Source of the DNA: an uncultured Acidobacteriota bacterium
GTDB taxonomy: Bacteria; Acidobacteriota; Blastocatellia; Pyrinomonadales; Pyrinomonadaceae
Assembly (NCBI GenBank): GCA_937873515.1
Contig: CALMYB010000007.1
Coordinates: 62,001-126,000, forward strand
Length of the DNA stretch: 64,000 nucleotides
Reading direction: 5' to 3'
The notes under the pieces were generated by a model, which did no database searches, was not told the DNA's origin, and saw only the letters and a program-made list of their open reading frames with translations. The position numbers and the translations under genes are program-made. Positions 7,999 to 17,572 of this stretch are shown here, in pieces. How positions within the stretch are numbered: position 1 is the first letter of the stretch; each line of letters starts with the position of its first letter.

Positions 7999-9060
7999 CT
8001 ATGAGGCCTTTGCTGCCAATTGCCCGCACGCGGCGTAAATATCGCGGCCTCTCGGTGTACGCACATATGCATCAACGCCGAGCGATTCGAGGGTCTGTTT
8101 GAACGCCGCAACTGTCTCGGGCGACGATGCTGTGTAATCAAGCTGTTCGGCGCCGTTGTGCGGAATGAGATTGACCTTGAAGCGCCGAAGTTTATACCGT
8201 TTGAGCAGATCGGCAAGTGTACTAGCATCAGCCCGCGAATCATTCACGCCGCCTAGCATCACATACTCGAACGTGAAGCGCTCGCCACGTTTAAGGCTTC
8301 GTTCAAAATTCCTTGCGGCCTTCATCAGAGCATCAAGATCCCACTTCTTATTGATCGGCATCAGACGGTCGCGAAGTTCATCGGTCGCCGCGGTCAGGGA
8401 GATCGCGAGATGCGGGCGGTCCTCGATCTGTGCGAGGTCGTCTATGCGCGGAACGATGCCGGCGGTCGAAACCGTAACGCGATTCGGGACGATGAAAAGA
8501 CCCTTCTCGTCCGCCATCAGGCGAAGTGCGGCGATCAGATTCTCGAAATTAAGGAACGGTTCGCCCGCACCCATTCCGACGAGATTCGTGCCGTGCGGTG
8601 TTTCGGTTCCGACACCGTAAACATCATTCAACACGATGACAATCTGTTCGACGATCTCGCCGGCGGTCAGGTTTCCAAGCAGGCCGAGCTTTGCCGTCAG
8701 GCAAAAATCACATTTGAGCGGACAGCCGCTTTGCGATGAAAAACAGATCGTGTCGCGATTCTCGGTCGGCAAATAGACGGTTTCGACGGGACGGCCTGCT
8801 GCGGTTTTCATCAAATATCTGTGTGTACCGTCAACGGAGACGAATCGCGATTCGACCGACATTTGCGAGATCTCGGCCACTTCGGCGAGCTTCGCCCGAA
8901 ACGCCTTAGGGAGATTCGTGATCTCGTCGAATGACCGCAAACGCTGTTCGTGCACGGCCCGAAAGACCTGATCGGCGCGGTACTTCGGCTCGCCAAGACC
9001 CGTTACGAGTTCGGAGAGTTCGGCGCGCGTCATCCCTAGAATATGCGCTTTCTGCTTCAC
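7999..9060 (-). CDS. rlmN: 23S rRNA (adenine(2503)-C2)-methyltransferase, radical SAM
   Basis: RlmN methylates C2 of A2503 in 23S rRNA (and A37 of some tRNAs) by radical SAM chemistry. The 353-residue length is normal. The [4Fe-4S] cluster cysteines are C113, C117 and C120 in GCPLKCDFC, and the downstream motifs GMGAGEPFLN and VTVSTAGIVPRI are typical of the family. The gene starts 38 bp after the epimerase stop on the same strand. Confidence 0.95.
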   Translation of the reverse strand: MKQKAHILGMTRAELSELVTGLGEPKYRADQVFRAVHEQRLRSFDEITNLPKAFRAKLAEVAEISQMSVESRFVSVDGTHRYLMKTAAGRPVETVYLPTENRDTICFSSQSGCPLKCDFCLTAKLGLLGNLTAGEIVEQIVIVLNDVYGVGTETPHGTNLVGMGAGEPFLNFENLIAALRLMADEKGLFIVPNRVTVSTAGIVPRIDDLAQIEDRPHLAISLTAATDELRDRLMPINKKWDLDALMKAARNFERSLKRGERFTFEYVMLGGVNDSRADASTLADLLKRYKLRRFKVNLIPHNGAEQLDYTASSPETVAAFKQTLESLGVDAYVRTPRGRDIYAACGQLAAKAS

Positions 9061-9098
9061 AGTATTTATTTTAGCTTATGCTGCCGGGTTTTGCCGCT

Positions 9099-10139
9099 TC
9101 ACGCATCCGCACTGCGACCAGAGCGGAACCATTCGACGAACTTCGGAATGCCGCTCTCGATCTTTGTTGTCGGAGCGTAATCGAGCATTCTGCGTGCCTT
9201 TGAGATATCGGCGAAGGTGATGGGAACATCGCCCGGCTGTGAAGGTTGGCGGTCGATGACGGCCTTTTTGCCCAAAGAAGATTCGATGAGTTCGATGAGG
9301 CGGGACAATTCCGTCGTCTCTGATTCGCCGAGATTGAAGACCTCGTGCATCGAGCCGTCGAACGCCATTGCCGCACGCACGCCTTGAATGATGTCGTCGA
9401 TATAGGTGTAATCCCGTCGCGTAGAGCCGTCGCCGAAGACGGGGATCGGCTGCCCGGAGTCGATGAGTTTCGCGAACTTATGGATCGCGAGGTCGGGCCG
9501 CTGCCTCGCACCGTAAACCGTGAAAAATCGCAGGCAGACGGTTCGAATGTCGAAAAGGTGTGAATACGTGTGGCAGATGAGTTCGCCCGCGGCCTTTGTC
9601 GCTGCATAGGGCGAGATCGGGTTGAAGATCGGATCGTCCTCGGCGAACGGCACCTTTTTGTTCTCGCCGTAAACCGAGCTCGAAGAGCCGAACACAAATT
9701 GTCTGACGCCATGCTTTCGTGCGAGTTCCAGTAAATGCGTCGTCCCGTTGATGTTGGTCTCGATGTAAAGCTGAGGCTCAAGCAGCGAAGGCCTTACGCC
9801 CGCACGTGCGGCAAGATGTACGATCGTGTCGAAGCCTCCGGCCTCGAATATCGGTTCCAACGCCGAAAAATTACGGATGTCCGCCTCGACGAAAGTAACG
9901 TCGGACGAGTCTTGATAGAGAGCGAGATTCGCCCGTTTGATCGCGGGCGAATAGAAGTCGTTGAGGTCGTCCACGATCGTGATACGCCAACCGCCCTCGG
10001 CGAGAAGCGTCCCGACGAGATGCGAACCGATAAATCCGGCTCCGCCGGTGATGAGAATTTGGTTCTTCAGATAGATAAGATCCGGTAGAAGTAGTAGTTC
10101 GTCGTGAGGTAAGTTACCACAGTTCCCGCCAAGCAACAA
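9099..10139 (-). CDS. NAD-dependent sugar-nucleotide epimerase (UDP-glucuronate 4-epimerase-like)
   Basis: An extended SDR-fold enzyme of up to 346 residues. The nucleotide-binding motif TGGAGFIG is at 31-38, the SSSS segment at 152-155 and the catalytic YAATK at 178-182. The sequence pattern (GSSSSVYGENKKVPF, FFTVYGARQRPDL) is closest to UDP-glucuronate 4-epimerases and related UDP-sugar epimerases used for cell-surface polysaccharide precursors. The first ATG adds about 24 residues before the usual start of the Rossmann fold, so a non-ATG start nearer 10070 is possible. Substrate is inferred only. Confidence 0.85.
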   Translation of the reverse strand: MLLGGNCGNLPHDELLLLPDLIYLKNQILITGGAGFIGSHLVGTLLAEGGWRITIVDDLNDFYSPAIKRANLALYQDSSDVTFVEADIRNFSALEPIFEAGGFDTIVHLAARAGVRPSLLEPQLYIETNINGTTHLLELARKHGVRQFVFGSSSSVYGENKKVPFAEDDPIFNPISPYAATKAAGELICHTYSHLFDIRTVCLRFFTVYGARQRPDLAIHKFAKLIDSGQPIPVFGDGSTRRDYTYIDDIIQGVRAAMAFDGSMHEVFNLGESETTELSRLIELIESSLGKKAVIDRQPSQPGDVPITFADISKARRMLDYAPTTKIESGIPKFVEWFRSGRSADA

Positions 10140-10262
10140 TAGCGATCCTCAGCTTCTTGCTCGGGCGCGGACAGACGCACTTGCATACTGTGGTATTATC
10201 TTCTTGTTCGATATTTCTCACGGTCCAAACACCGCATTTCCTCAACCACGACGGAGGTTCTT

Positions 10263-11624
10263 ATGACAAAGGTCTTGTCTCGTTTTGCGTCCAAGCTGGT
10301 GCTTCTTCTTGTCTTTCTGCTTTGCGCCTCAAGTGTGCCTGCCCAACACAAGATGGATGGCGTTACAAAGGCGCGTGTCAAGCGGATGCTCAAAAATGTC
10401 GAGAAAGAGATCATCAAGAATTATTACGACCCGACCTATCACGGAATGGACGTCGAAAAACGCTTCGAGACTGCCAAAGAAAAGCTGGAGAATACCGAAG
10501 ACATAGGGCGTGCCTTCGCGGTCATAGCCCAGGCTGTGCTCGACCTCAACGACTCGCACACGAGGTTCTTTCCGCCAAGCCGTGCAGCGATAGTCTCGTA
10601 CGGGTGGAGAATGCGGATCTATGACGACCGCGCATTTATCACAGGCGTTCAGGAAGAAAGCGATGCCGCCAAAAAGGGCCTTGAGGTCGGCGACGAGGTG
10701 CTCAAACTCAATGGTTTCCACCCAACACGCAAAGATCTCTGGAAGATGATCTACTACTACCAGACCCTTAATCCACAGACGAAGCTTACCCTTGAGGTCA
10801 GGAAGCCGGGCGGCGAGACCAAAGTTATTGAAGCCGAATCAAAGATAGCGAGATTGAAAGCGATGGTCGACCTCACCGATTCGCTCGATTTTAATGCGGT
10901 CACAAGAGAGGGGGCGAAGCTTGCCAGCAACTACAAGCACTATTTCAGCGAGATGGGTACGGCCTTGGTCTGGAAGATGCCGGATTTTGCATTCGACCCG
11001 ATCAATGTTGACGGCTTTATTGGCCGCGCTAAAGGCAAGTCAACCCTGATTCTCGACCTTCGCGGCAACCCGGGCGGCTATGTCAAGACATTGGAAGAGC
11101 TTGCAGGCTACTTTTTCTCCGAGGACACAAAGATCGCCGATCTGAAGGGCCGTAAGGAAATGGATCCGCAAATGGCGAAAACACAAGGTTCGGATGTCTT
11201 CAATGGGAAGGTCATCGTCCTCGTTGATTCGGCGTCGGCGTCCGCTGCCGAGATCTTCGCCCGGTTGATGCAGATCACAAAGCGCGGCATCGTGCTTGGC
11301 GATGTCTCGGCGGGGGCGGTCATGCAGTCGCAGAGCGTAGGATTCGACGCCGGCGTTACAACGCAGATCCCGTATGGAATGAGCCTCACGAATGCGGATG
11401 TGATAATGACGGACGGGAAAAGTATCGAGCATGTGGGCGTGACGCCCGATGAACTGATCATCCCAACGGCTGAGGACCTTCAGCAGCGTCGCGATCCCGT
11501 GCTGGCACGTGCTCTCGAACTTGCGGGCGTTAAGATCGACGCCGCGGCGGCCGGAAAGATCTTTCCCGAAGAAAAGTTCATCGAGCGACAATCGAATATC
11601 GCTATCAACTTTCAGGACTTCTAG
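10263..11624 (+). CDS. Secreted S41-family (C-terminal processing-like) protease
   Basis: The 453-residue protein has a signal peptide ending near SSVPAQ. A helical N-terminal region contains NDSHTRFF, a PDZ-like segment lies at about 110-195 (FITGVQEESDAAKKGLEVGDEV), and the S41 catalytic domain follows. LILDLRGNPGG lies near 262-272 and the nucleophile region VDSASASAAE at 321-330, where S323 or S325 is the likely catalytic serine. S41 enzymes use a Ser-Lys dyad on periplasmic or secreted targets. A GGAGG site sits 7 nt before the ATG, which supports the start. Confidence 0.88.
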   Translation: MTKVLSRFASKLVLLLVFLLCASSVPAQHKMDGVTKARVKRMLKNVEKEIIKNYYDPTYHGMDVEKRFETAKEKLENTEDIGRAFAVIAQAVLDLNDSHTRFFPPSRAAIVSYGWRMRIYDDRAFITGVQEESDAAKKGLEVGDEVLKLNGFHPTRKDLWKMIYYYQTLNPQTKLTLEVRKPGGETKVIEAESKIARLKAMVDLTDSLDFNAVTREGAKLASNYKHYFSEMGTALVWKMPDFAFDPINVDGFIGRAKGKSTLILDLRGNPGGYVKTLEELAGYFFSEDTKIADLKGRKEMDPQMAKTQGSDVFNGKVIVLVDSASASAAEIFARLMQITKRGIVLGDVSAGAVMQSQSVGFDAGVTTQIPYGMSLTNADVIMTDGKSIEHVGVTPDELIIPTAEDLQQRRDPVLARALELAGVKIDAAAAGKIFPEEKFIERQSNIAINFQDF

Positions 11625-11633
11625 GCGGCGATC

Positions 11634-12467
11634 TTAGTTGATCGCCTGACTCCTTACGGTATATCTGTGGAGGAGCTCTTCGAGGAAGCCTTCGTAGGTG
11701 AAATCCGCTTCGGCGTAACGCGGCTTTAGCTTGTACATCAGCGGCAGAGCGATGCGCCACGCCATCCAAAGACGCTGGCGTTCGCTCAGGTCCCAACGCC
11801 GTCGAAGGAATATCTCGACGACCTCGATCTCGTCCTCCGAGATCTTTGAAATGTCGGCGGTAAAGGTTACGGGTTTCTGCACGCGGGTCAATGCCGAGTC
11901 GGCGATGCGTTTTGAGAACGTGTCCGCAAAGCTCGGAGCCTCGTCGAGACGCTCGCGGACGACGACCGTCCCCGCGAAAATATCGCCGAGCCGCTGATCG
12001 CGGCCGTTCAGAAAGATCGTGATGAGTCCGACGGAATAGATCGGAATGACGAAGCCCGGAGCGGCGTCCGCGATACGAAGCAGGTTGCGTGCGATCGCTT
12101 CCCAGAGCGTGAGCGGGCGGCCGTCCTCGCGGATCACCCGCAGCTTCATCAGCCGCTTGCCCGGCGTCTGGCCATTCCAAAGCCATTCGAAGACCGCGAA
12201 ATACGATGCAAAGAGCACGAACACGACAAGGATCATTATCGCCGTCACCCATTTCGGCGAATCTTCGAGAAAGCCTTCGACACTGCCGGCACTCGCCATC
12301 CAGGAAAAGACCCACGCAATGATAAAGATGCTTAGAAACTGGATCAAATGATCGATGCCGACCGCCATGAAGCGATTGCCGATCGAGGCGAGGGAGAATT
12401 CGAGCTCGACGCGTTCGGGCGTTTCGATGATGAGTTTTTCTTCGGCAGCAAGGATGGATTCAGGCAT
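11634..12467 (-). CDS. RDD family membrane protein
   Basis: The 277-residue protein carries the RDD domain signature: an R in IGNRFMAVGIDHLIQF, then Asp-containing transmembrane helices, then QTPGKRLMKLRV. Hydrophobic spans lie near residues 36-58, 74-95 and 140-160. A charged C-terminal half of about 90 residues follows. RDD proteins are small membrane proteins, some linked to Na+/H+ antiport. It follows the sigma/anti-sigma pair on the same strand. Confidence 0.8.
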   Translation of the reverse strand: MPESILAAEEKLIIETPERVELEFSLASIGNRFMAVGIDHLIQFLSIFIIAWVFSWMASAGSVEGFLEDSPKWVTAIMILVVFVLFASYFAVFEWLWNGQTPGKRLMKLRVIREDGRPLTLWEAIARNLLRIADAAPGFVIPIYSVGLITIFLNGRDQRLGDIFAGTVVVRERLDEAPSFADTFSKRIADSALTRVQKPVTFTADISKISEDEIEVVEIFLRRRWDLSERQRLWMAWRIALPLMYKLKPRYAEADFTYEGFLEELLHRYTVRSQAIN

Positions 12468-12530
12468 TTGACGCTTCGGGCATTATCGTCCAAAAGTTTG
12501 CCGATTGTCCACAGAAGGAGTTTTTGCCGA

Positions 12531-13595
12531 TCAATAAAACTTTAAGTTTCGGCCTTTCCAGACAACGATGACCGTGCCCGGCAAGGCGTTGACGATATTT
12601 TGAAGGCCGGGTTCAAGCACGCCGCAGGTGTCGCACGTTTTTGCTCGGTTGGTCGTTTTGCCGCCCTTGTAAGCGGAATCGTACCAAATGCCGTCGCGGC
12701 GAGTGAACGTCTTGCCGCTGACGCTGCGGGTCGTGCTTGGCGAAGAGGCCGACTTTTCCTGGTCACGGTCTTTTGCCGACAGCGTTTCGGCCTTCGCTCT
12801 TGCCTGTGCGCCTGAGGGCACTTCCTTTGCCTCGGGCCTTCTCGTGTCGGCGGGACTCACGCCATCCATCTGGAAGCCTGCGGCAGATTTCTTTTCCGAT
12901 TCAGCCGGAGCAGAGGCGACGGTCGGCGGCCGAGCGGCACCTCCGAGCCCCGAATCTTGCTTCGTTGCGACGCCGTCATCCGCCTTGTCGGCAGACGGTT
13001 CGGCAAATGAGCGCGGGATAGTTACGGGAAGGTTCTCCTGCCGTCCGGCCTTACTAACTGCGGCAGCATTTGCGTTCGCCGCTGAGTTGCTGACGCTCGG
13101 AACTGTTGCGCTGTTGGAAGCGGCCGGTTCCGTCGGGGCGGAATTCTGTACGGCCGATGGAGCGGAGGGCGGCGCCTGCTCGGTCTCTGTTTTCCGAGCG
13201 ACGATATTACTCTGATCAGCGCGTGAAAAATAACGCACGCCGATGAGTCCCGCGAAGACGACAACAAGCAGGCCGGAAAGAGCGGCTGCGAATGCAGGCA
13301 TTCCAAGGAAACGCCAACGCCGCTTCGGCACAAATACAGGCGCAGCAACGGGCAATTCCGCCGGCACGAGCTGTTGGTTCAGATCGACGGCTGTGGCGAA
13401 TATTGCACGGCATGCATCGCAATTTGCGGTATGCGCGATCACGTTCGCACGAGCCGTAGATGGAAGTGCACCTTCGAGAAACGCGGCGAGTTGATCCGCA
13501 TCGATGTGCGGTCCCGCTTCAGCGCTCAATGGTCGTTCTGCACGCCCAAAGCCCCGCAGCAGACCATCTATCTCCTTGTCGAATTCGTGCTCCAT
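12531..13595 (-). CDS. Zinc-finger-type anti-sigma factor
   Basis: From the ATG at 13595 the protein is 354 residues; a TTG two codons upstream is an alternative. The N-terminal cytoplasmic part contains H55, C59 and C62 (HTANCDAC), the HxxxCxxC zinc site of ZAS/anti-sigma domains. One transmembrane helix follows at about 100-122, then a long low-complexity Ala/Pro/Ser linker. The small C-terminal domain ends in LPGTVIVVWKGRNLKFY and has another Cys pair (CDTC). It lies 116 bp downstream of the sigma factor gene, the usual arrangement for a cognate pair. Confidence 0.75.
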   Translation of the reverse strand: MEHEFDKEIDGLLRGFGRAERPLSAEAGPHIDADQLAAFLEGALPSTARANVIAHTANCDACRAIFATAVDLNQQLVPAELPVAAPVFVPKRRWRFLGMPAFAAALSGLLVVVFAGLIGVRYFSRADQSNIVARKTETEQAPPSAPSAVQNSAPTEPAASNSATVPSVSNSAANANAAAVSKAGRQENLPVTIPRSFAEPSADKADDGVATKQDSGLGGAARPPTVASAPAESEKKSAAGFQMDGVSPADTRRPEAKEVPSGAQARAKAETLSAKDRDQEKSASSPSTTRSVSGKTFTRRDGIWYDSAYKGGKTTNRAKTCDTCGVLEPGLQNIVNALPGTVIVVWKGRNLKFY

Positions 13596-13711
13596 TTCCA
13601 AAAAATTGATACCGCCGTCCAGCCCGAAATTTGTTCGGCTGACGAGAATTCTTCAACTTCTCAAACCCGAGGCCTGACGGCGGCAGGCTTCGTGACCGTC
13701 TATAGAACGCC

Positions 13712-14662
13712 CTAGAGCGACAGAACTTGCAGCATAATCATGACGGCCAGTCCTGCGAGCATTTTCTCCATATCCACGCCAATTCTCGCCGCAACGTCGG
13801 CCAGATTTCGCTTGACATCGCCGTCCGTCCAGCCGTGCTCACGTTTGAGCGAAGATTCGACGAACTTGCGGATATCGGCGTGGATCTTCGCAAGCCTTCG
13901 GCTCGCGGTCGCTTCGTGATAGCCGAAGGCAGCAGCGATATCCTTAAGCTTCCTGTCGTCAAAATAATACAGTTTCAGGATCAGCCGGCCTTCTTCGTCG
14001 AGCCGGTCGATCGCGGACCGCAAGGCGGCCGTGACGGCATCGGAAGAATCTTTTTGGATCAGCATCTCCTCGCCGCTCGCCGCGTGCGAAAGAATGCCGT
14101 TCTGATCCGATCTGCCCGCTGCCTCCGCCAAAACCTCAAGTTCACGGTCTTCTTCGACCTGGACAAGTTTTGAATTCTTCCGATGCTGATCGACGGCAAG
14201 CTGTGCGGTGACGGCACGAAGCCAACCGCCAAGGCTTCCGCGGCCGCTGTAATACGCAAGTTTCGATCTGCGGAGGCCATCCTTATCAACCCGAAGGCCG
14301 TATAGTTCTGCCCAGATCGAACTTGCGAGATCTTCGGCGTTCTCGGGATTTGCAGCGATCTTGCGGGCGGCCGACTTGACCGTCGTGTCGAACTCACGAA
14401 CGAGATCGTCCCAAGCCTTTTCGTCGCCGCGTTCGCACGCAAGAACGAAGCAGAGTTCGTCAATACGGATCTCCTCGATGAATGTGATGACATCGGCGTG
14501 CTCGACCGTTTGGCCCTCGACAAAAAGATACTTTGAAAGAGCACGCGCGATCCGGCCGCGAACTTCGTCCGGCGAACAGCCGCGAGCATCCGCACATTTT
14601 GCAAGCAGATGCGCGATACTTTCGTCGATCGTTCTCTCGAATTTTGCCGGTATTTCTGCCAT
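13712..14662 (-). CDS. RNA polymerase sigma-70 family factor (ECF-like, extended N-terminus)
   Basis: From the ATG at 14662 the protein has 316 residues; an upstream ATG at 14719 is less likely. About 80 N-terminal residues of unknown type (ending ADVITFIEEIRID) precede a sigma region 2 (LVREFDTTVKSAARKI and NAEDLASSIWAELYG). Region 4 is near 210-260 (LDEEGRLILKLYYFDDRKLKDIA with HEATASRRL). A weakly hydrophobic C-terminus MLAGLAVMIMLQVLSL could contact the membrane. The neighbouring zinc-finger membrane protein is the probable anti-sigma partner, implying control by an envelope or redox signal. Confidence 0.8.
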   Translation of the reverse strand: MAEIPAKFERTIDESIAHLLAKCADARGCSPDEVRGRIARALSKYLFVEGQTVEHADVITFIEEIRIDELCFVLACERGDEKAWDDLVREFDTTVKSAARKIAANPENAEDLASSIWAELYGLRVDKDGLRRSKLAYYSGRGSLGGWLRAVTAQLAVDQHRKNSKLVQVEEDRELEVLAEAAGRSDQNGILSHAASGEEMLIQKDSSDAVTAALRSAIDRLDEEGRLILKLYYFDDRKLKDIAAAFGYHEATASRRLAKIHADIRKFVESSLKREHGWTDGDVKRNLADVAARIGVDMEKMLAGLAVMIMLQVLSL

Positions 14663-14742
14663 CAAACGGCTTGCGGATTGGGAAGCTCCCAAAAAGAGAA
14701 TCTTACACTCTTTTTGCACGCGGTTGTATCTGCGAGCGGCGT

Positions 14743-15753
14743 CTATTTCAAGTGCTTGCGGAGAAAATTGACGATCTTAAAGCCGTCGTAATAGACCCAC
14801 GGCTTCTCGCCGAGCGTGTAATGCCCGCAGGGAATCGCGACGCGGCTGTGTTTGACGCTGTGCCGCCGAAGTGCAGCGAGCGTGTCTCGTGAGAGATCGA
14901 CTGGAAAGCTCAGATCGTATAGCGTGTAGATGTAACGCTGGGGGCGCTCGGGCAGCGATGCGAGCCGCTCCATATACGCCATCGGAGAGATCGGCAGCCA
15001 ATATTGACGCAGCTCGTCAAGGCCGACGTTGTCGCCAAGTCCTTCTTTCACGTGATAGGTCGAAAGGCCCTGCCAAACGACGTCCGCGACATAACCTGAA
15101 ACGTGGTTGAAGACGGCGGCATCGATCGCGAGGTCGTGGACAAAGGCAAAAAAGCCAACGCACGAGCCGATGCTCGTACCGACCAGGCCGATCTTCTCGT
15201 AACCTTGTTCGCGAAGCCAGCGAACGGTCGAACGCGTATCGACGACGGATTGACGCAGCGATTGCAGCGTGCGTCCGATATTCGGCGCAACGAGATAGTC
15301 GGCACGTTCGAGTTCGGGCGGCATACGCCCTTCGTGATAGGGAAGCGTGAGCCTTAGCGCGGAAAATCCGCGATTGTTGAAGACCTTGCAGAGGTCGAAG
15401 TATGTCCCTGCCTTCGCATTCCAGTGCGGCAGAACAAGAACCGCAGCCTTCGCTCCCTCCTTTGGGAAATATGATGCGCGAACTACGTTGTTTTCGGCCG
15501 ACGGCGTCGTGATGCCGCTTGACCAGGTCAGTTGGTCGCCCTTGAGTTGAAAGTCATCGATCTCTGGCGAAAAGAAGAAGTCGTTGCTGTCGGTTATTGC
15601 GTTGGTCGAGAATTCTTCGAAGAATTGGCGAGGGTCGCGGCCGACCGCGTCCGGATCTATGAATTCAACTCCCCAAGCGAAGGGCTGCACGATGCGGTTG
15701 TCGTCGCGCATCGCGAAATACCGCTCTTTCGCATGCATATATCTCTTGAGCAT
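14743..15753 (-). CDS. Alpha/beta hydrolase, ABHD18-like
   Basis: The 336-residue product has an alpha/beta-hydrolase core. The nucleophile elbow is GTSIGS with S194, the oxyanion-side segment is LVLPHWNAKAG, and a late HYTLGEK provides a candidate catalytic His. No signal peptide is present. The start ATG overlaps the TAA of the upstream gene (TAATG), so the two are probably translationally coupled. Substrate is unknown. Confidence 0.78.
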   Translation of the reverse strand: MLKRYMHAKERYFAMRDDNRIVQPFAWGVEFIDPDAVGRDPRQFFEEFSTNAITDSNDFFFSPEIDDFQLKGDQLTWSSGITTPSAENNVVRASYFPKEGAKAAVLVLPHWNAKAGTYFDLCKVFNNRGFSALRLTLPYHEGRMPPELERADYLVAPNIGRTLQSLRQSVVDTRSTVRWLREQGYEKIGLVGTSIGSCVGFFAFVHDLAIDAAVFNHVSGYVADVVWQGLSTYHVKEGLGDNVGLDELRQYWLPISPMAYMERLASLPERPQRYIYTLYDLSFPVDLSRDTLAALRRHSVKHSRVAIPCGHYTLGEKPWVYYDGFKIVNFLRKHLK

Positions 15754-16424
15754 TACTGCTCCATTTTTTCATAGCGAACGGAGGTTTTCCACTTGCCGCG
15801 GACGAGAGTTTTTGTGGTGATCTTGACGCGATCGTCGATGCCGGTAGTCGCATCTTCGACCATCTCAAAGATCTTTACAGGTTTGTCGCGGACGACCTTG
15901 TACCGTTCCGTGATGTGCCAGCAGCAGCCGCTCTTGTCGAACGTTTCGAGCGTCTTTGCCTTCTTATCTACCTCGAACATTCCGAGGTGACTGCCAAGCA
16001 ATGTCAAAGCCTCGCTATAGACGAATTTCTTCTGCCGGCGATCCGAGAGATAAACGTCGTAGGACGGGCCGCCGTATGAACCATTCGTGCCGTTGCAGAT
16101 CGCGACATCTTCCATCCCGTCGAAATTATAGTCATCGACATTTACGACGCTCTGGTCGTCGTAGAGCCTCGTCACATTCACGAGCGGCTTTCCTGCGTCG
16201 AGTTGGACATAAGTTTCCGGCAGCTCGATCACCTGATACGGCGTCGCGGCGTTCTTCTTAGAAAAGGAGAATTTCGCTTCGCCCTTGCACGAATACTCGT
16301 CGCAGGTCGCAACCTCAACCTTTATGTCGAAATACTTCGACGCATTCTTTATATCGAACGACGTCTGCCCAAACGCACACACCGAACCCGCAAGCAAAAG
16401 ACCGATCAAAACAAAGACCTTCAT
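15753..16424 (-). CDS. Secreted XAC2610-like protein
   Basis: The 223-residue protein has a signal peptide (MKVFVLIGLLLAGSVCAFGQ). A beta-rich body contains a calcium-loop-like sequence VNVDDYNFDGMEDVAI followed by YDVYLSDRRQKKF, the pattern of XAC2610/FG-GAP-like periplasmic proteins. Four cysteines (CDEYSC and GCCW) could form disulfides. Function is unknown. It is the first gene of a two-gene unit with the hydrolase. Confidence 0.7.
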   Translation of the reverse strand: MKVFVLIGLLLAGSVCAFGQTSFDIKNASKYFDIKVEVATCDEYSCKGEAKFSFSKKNAATPYQVIELPETYVQLDAGKPLVNVTRLYDDQSVVNVDDYNFDGMEDVAICNGTNGSYGGPSYDVYLSDRRQKKFVYSEALTLLGSHLGMFEVDKKAKTLETFDKSGCCWHITERYKVVRDKPVKIFEMVEDATTGIDDRVKITTKTLVRGKWKTSVRYEKMEQ

Positions 16425-16573
16425 ATTCTAAAACCCTCGTCCGGTATTATCATTAGGAACTGAAACTCAATCTGAGTACCATCGCTGCCGCTTATGGCAA
16501 AGACGTTTTTCGTATTATTCTAAGACTAATATATCCCAAACATGCCATCGTTCTTCCCAAATACAAGAAACGA

Positions 16574-17536
16574 ATGAAGAAAATTCTTTACAGCGTGGCC
16601 AGAGATCGCACCGGTGAGCTTATTAGAGCGGTTGACGCAGAAAAGGAGGGCCAGTATTTTTGCGGATTCTGCAATGACCTGTTCGTTCTCAAAAAAAGTG
16701 GGAAGATCGGCCCGCGAACTAAGCGTCCGCACTTTGCACACAAGACCCTTACCCCAAATTGCACGCCAGAGTCGGCATTGCATTTTGAGTTCAAGAATCT
16801 TCTTTATCGAGCTATAGAAGCACGGCTAACAGACGGTAGGGAGATCCGACTATCTTGGAAGTGTCGCTACTGTTATGGTAACCATTCGGGCAATCTACTG
16901 AAAACGGCACGGAATGTTATGCTCGAACATAGTTTAGAGAACTGCCGGCCGGACTTGGTTTTGACTGACAAAAATGGGAGCATTGTCGCCGCTATCGAAG
17001 TTGTTGTGACTCACGCCCCTGAAGATAACGTTCGTGAATATTACCGGAAAAATAAGATCGTTCTCATTGAACTACATCTGAAATCAGAAGCCGATCTCGA
17101 TAACGTTGTGTCAAAGCTCAACGAAGCTGATCACGTTCAGCTTTGTGTTGATCGAAAACGATGCTCGGTCTGTGGACACTTTCAACAGCCAATCAAAATG
17201 CGCATCTTTGAGGCACCATGTTACAGATGCAAAGCAAAGATGAAAGCTCCGTTTATTGAAGGTGATGAATTCCGGGGATCGCATGTTGGATCCGACGAGT
17301 TTTCTCCCAACGAGCGATCCCTTGCAGCCGAGCATGGCGTTCTGATTGAGTGGCAATACAGCCGAACCGAAAACACTAAGTACTGGGCCACTACATGCAA
17401 ACGTTGTCACAGCTTCATAGGCCGGAATCTACTGTTCACAGGATATATTATCCACGCAAACGATGGGGATTTCATGAACGACTTGCCCCTTGGGCATCTT
17501 TGCACGTTTTGTGCACAAGAGAATAACCTGATTTAG
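16574..17536 (+). CDS. CoiA-like zinc-finger/PD-(D/E)xK nuclease-family protein
   Basis: The 320-residue protein opens like competence protein CoiA: a zinc ribbon with C30 and C33 (FCGFC), then H53/H56 in HFAH, C63, and a SALHFEFK segment. A candidate PD-(D/E)xK core has RPD with D127 and IEVVVTH with E142. Extra Cys pairs follow: C97/C100, C197/C200, C216/C219 and two pairs near the C-terminus. CoiA proteins promote processing of incoming DNA; standalone relatives also occur in accessory regions. The gene stands alone and is visibly AT-richer than its neighbours, suggesting recent acquisition. Nuclease activity is inferred. Confidence 0.65.
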   Translation: MKKILYSVARDRTGELIRAVDAEKEGQYFCGFCNDLFVLKKSGKIGPRTKRPHFAHKTLTPNCTPESALHFEFKNLLYRAIEARLTDGREIRLSWKCRYCYGNHSGNLLKTARNVMLEHSLENCRPDLVLTDKNGSIVAAIEVVVTHAPEDNVREYYRKNKIVLIELHLKSEADLDNVVSKLNEADHVQLCVDRKRCSVCGHFQQPIKMRIFEAPCYRCKAKMKAPFIEGDEFRGSHVGSDEFSPNERSLAAEHGVLIEWQYSRTENTKYWATTCKRCHSFIGRNLLFTGYIIHANDGDFMNDLPLGHLCTFCAQENNLI

Positions 17537-17572
17537 GTTTGGGAAGGCGAGCAATAGCGGCATTAGGAGTGC

